Shown here piece by piece: positions 5,296-5,901 of a stretch of DNA of 5,901 nucleotides. Under the pieces are notes generated by a model. It was not told the DNA's origin. It was given only the letters and a program-made list of their open reading frames with translations, and did no database searches. The translations under genes were made by a program, and so were the position numbers. Position 1 is the stretch's first letter. Every line of letters begins with the position of its first letter. This stretch comes from Planctomycetota bacterium (lineage in GTDB: Bacteria > Planctomycetota > PLA2): contig JAKLKT010000218.1 of the NCBI GenBank assembly GCA_023150495.1, positions 1 to 5,901 on the forward strand, written 5' to 3'.

Positions 5296-5901
5296 ATGCG
5301 GCTCTACCAGAAGGCGTACAGGGACCGGAAGACGGGGCGGCCGTTCCGGGGCAAGATCTGGCGCATACAGTTCTCCGTCGGCGGCGTCCTCTTCGACGAA
5401 TCGACGGGCCTGCGCGACAAGCGGGCAGCCGAGATCAAGGCGCGCGAGATCGTGCGGGACGCCGAGCTGGCCAACGCGGGCGTGGAAACCCACCGGCGCA
5501 CGCGCCACGCTGGGGTCGCGGCCCTTATCGAGGAGTACCGCGCCGACCTCGAGCGCCGGGGCCGGTGTGACCGCTACGTCCAGGAGACCGCGGCCCAGCT
5601 CACCGTGCTGCTGGGCGGCCTCAAGGATCTTGCCGCCTGCACGCCCCAACACCTCCGGCGCGCGCTCGGCCGCCTCGGGGACGGGAAGGCGAGCGCCCGC
5701 ACGCGGAACCTCTACCGGACCGCCGTGCGCGCGTTCTTCGGGTGGCTAGTCCGCGAGGGGCGCTGGAACCGCAACCCGGCCGACCAGGTGGCCACGGCCA
5801 GCGGGGCCGAGCCCGTCCGCCGACGGCGCGCCCTGTCGCCGGACGAGGAGGCTCGGCTCCTGAAGGCGGCGCCTTCCGACCGCGCGCTGGTCTACCTCGT
5901 G
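5296..5901 (+). CDS. Tyrosine recombinase / phage-type integrase, cut by the right edge
   Basis: This frame is open from ATG 5296 to the window end, giving 202 residues of a protein usually about 350-420 long. Residues 1-60 resemble the N-terminal arm-type DNA-binding part of phage integrases, with KIWRIQFSVGG, then FDESTGLRDKRAAEIKAREI. Residues about 70-165 form the alpha-helical core-binding domain: AALIEEYRADLERRG, TAAQLTVLLG, then ARTRNLYRTAVRAFFGWLVREG and RNPADQV. From about 176 (RRRALSPDEEARLLKAA) the catalytic domain begins. The conserved Arg, His-x-x-Arg and Tyr residues lie beyond the edge, so activity cannot be judged. It would catalyse site-specific insertion and excision between attP and a chromosomal attB. 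Its attachment site is probably downstream of the window or in one of the intergenic regions. Confidence 0.9.
   Translation, partial: MRLYQKAYRDRKTGRPFRGKIWRIQFSVGGVLFDESTGLRDKRAAEIKAREIVRDAELANAGVETHRRTRHAGVAALIEEYRADLERRGRCDRYVQETAAQLTVLLGGLKDLAACTPQHLRRALGRLGDGKASARTRNLYRTAVRAFFGWLVREGRWNRNPADQVATASGAEPVRRRRALSPDEEARLLKAAPSDRALVYLV

Larger units (their letters stand above)
84..5901. mobile_element. Integrated satellite-like mobile element (partial; boundaries not resolved)
   Basis: Primase-helicase, two small excisionase-type HTH proteins and a tyrosine integrase in one orientation form the core of small integrative elements such as phage satellites. No structural, packaging, conjugation or partition genes are visible. 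The left limit is set only by the change of strand at the left edge, and the right end lies outside. A degraded prophage or the early region of a larger prophage is the alternative. Confidence 0.6.

Noticed and set aside
1..5901. CRISPR array, tRNA, rRNA or insertion-sequence ends
   Set aside because: No regularly spaced repeat-spacer structure, no cloverleaf with TTC-type loop, no rRNA signature, and no transposase or paired terminal repeats were seen on reading both strands by eye.

Overview
The window is very GC-rich, with strong G/C preference at codon third positions and clear Shine-Dalgarno sites. It comes from a high-GC bacterium. The gene set (primase-helicase, TubC-like small protein, excisionase-type HTH protein and tyrosine integrase in one direction) resembles integrated elements of Planctomycetota, Actinomycetota or Myxococcota. 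The sequence alone does not settle the phylum.

Layout. At the left edge a minus-strand gene begins (start codon at 83-81) and runs out of the window; it may be flanking host DNA. A gene-poor stretch (84-281) follows, with a 14-bp direct repeat. Next is a plus-strand 325-aa protein of unknown function with a C-terminal winged-helix-like segment (282-1259). A 65-bp control region (1260-1324) carries 9-bp direct repeats spaced 11 bp apart, an inverted partial copy, and a 10-bp palindrome. It leads into an 80-aa HTH protein (1325-1567). A second inverted repeat (1584-1626) precedes the largest gene, a 939-aa fusion of primase-polymerase-like domain, zinc motif, AAA+/SF3-like ATPase and winged-helix-like tail (1642-4461). 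Overlapping its end by 4 nt is a 149-aa TubC_N-like protein (4458-4907). That in turn overlaps a 73-aa excisionase-family HTH protein by 8 nt (4900-5121). After a 174-bp leader comes a tyrosine recombinase (5296 onward), cut by the right edge before its catalytic residues.

Interpretation. Integrase, excisionase-like protein and a self-contained replication protein are the core of a small integrative, satellite-like element. The integrase and Xis-like protein would handle insertion and excision, the primase-helicase would replicate the excised DNA, and the first HTH protein may regulate the module. No capsid, packaging, conjugation or lysis genes are visible here, but the element continues beyond the right edge. 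The 325-aa gene, of visibly different codon composition, lies opposite the integrase, where such elements often carry cargo. No attachment site or tRNA could be identified.
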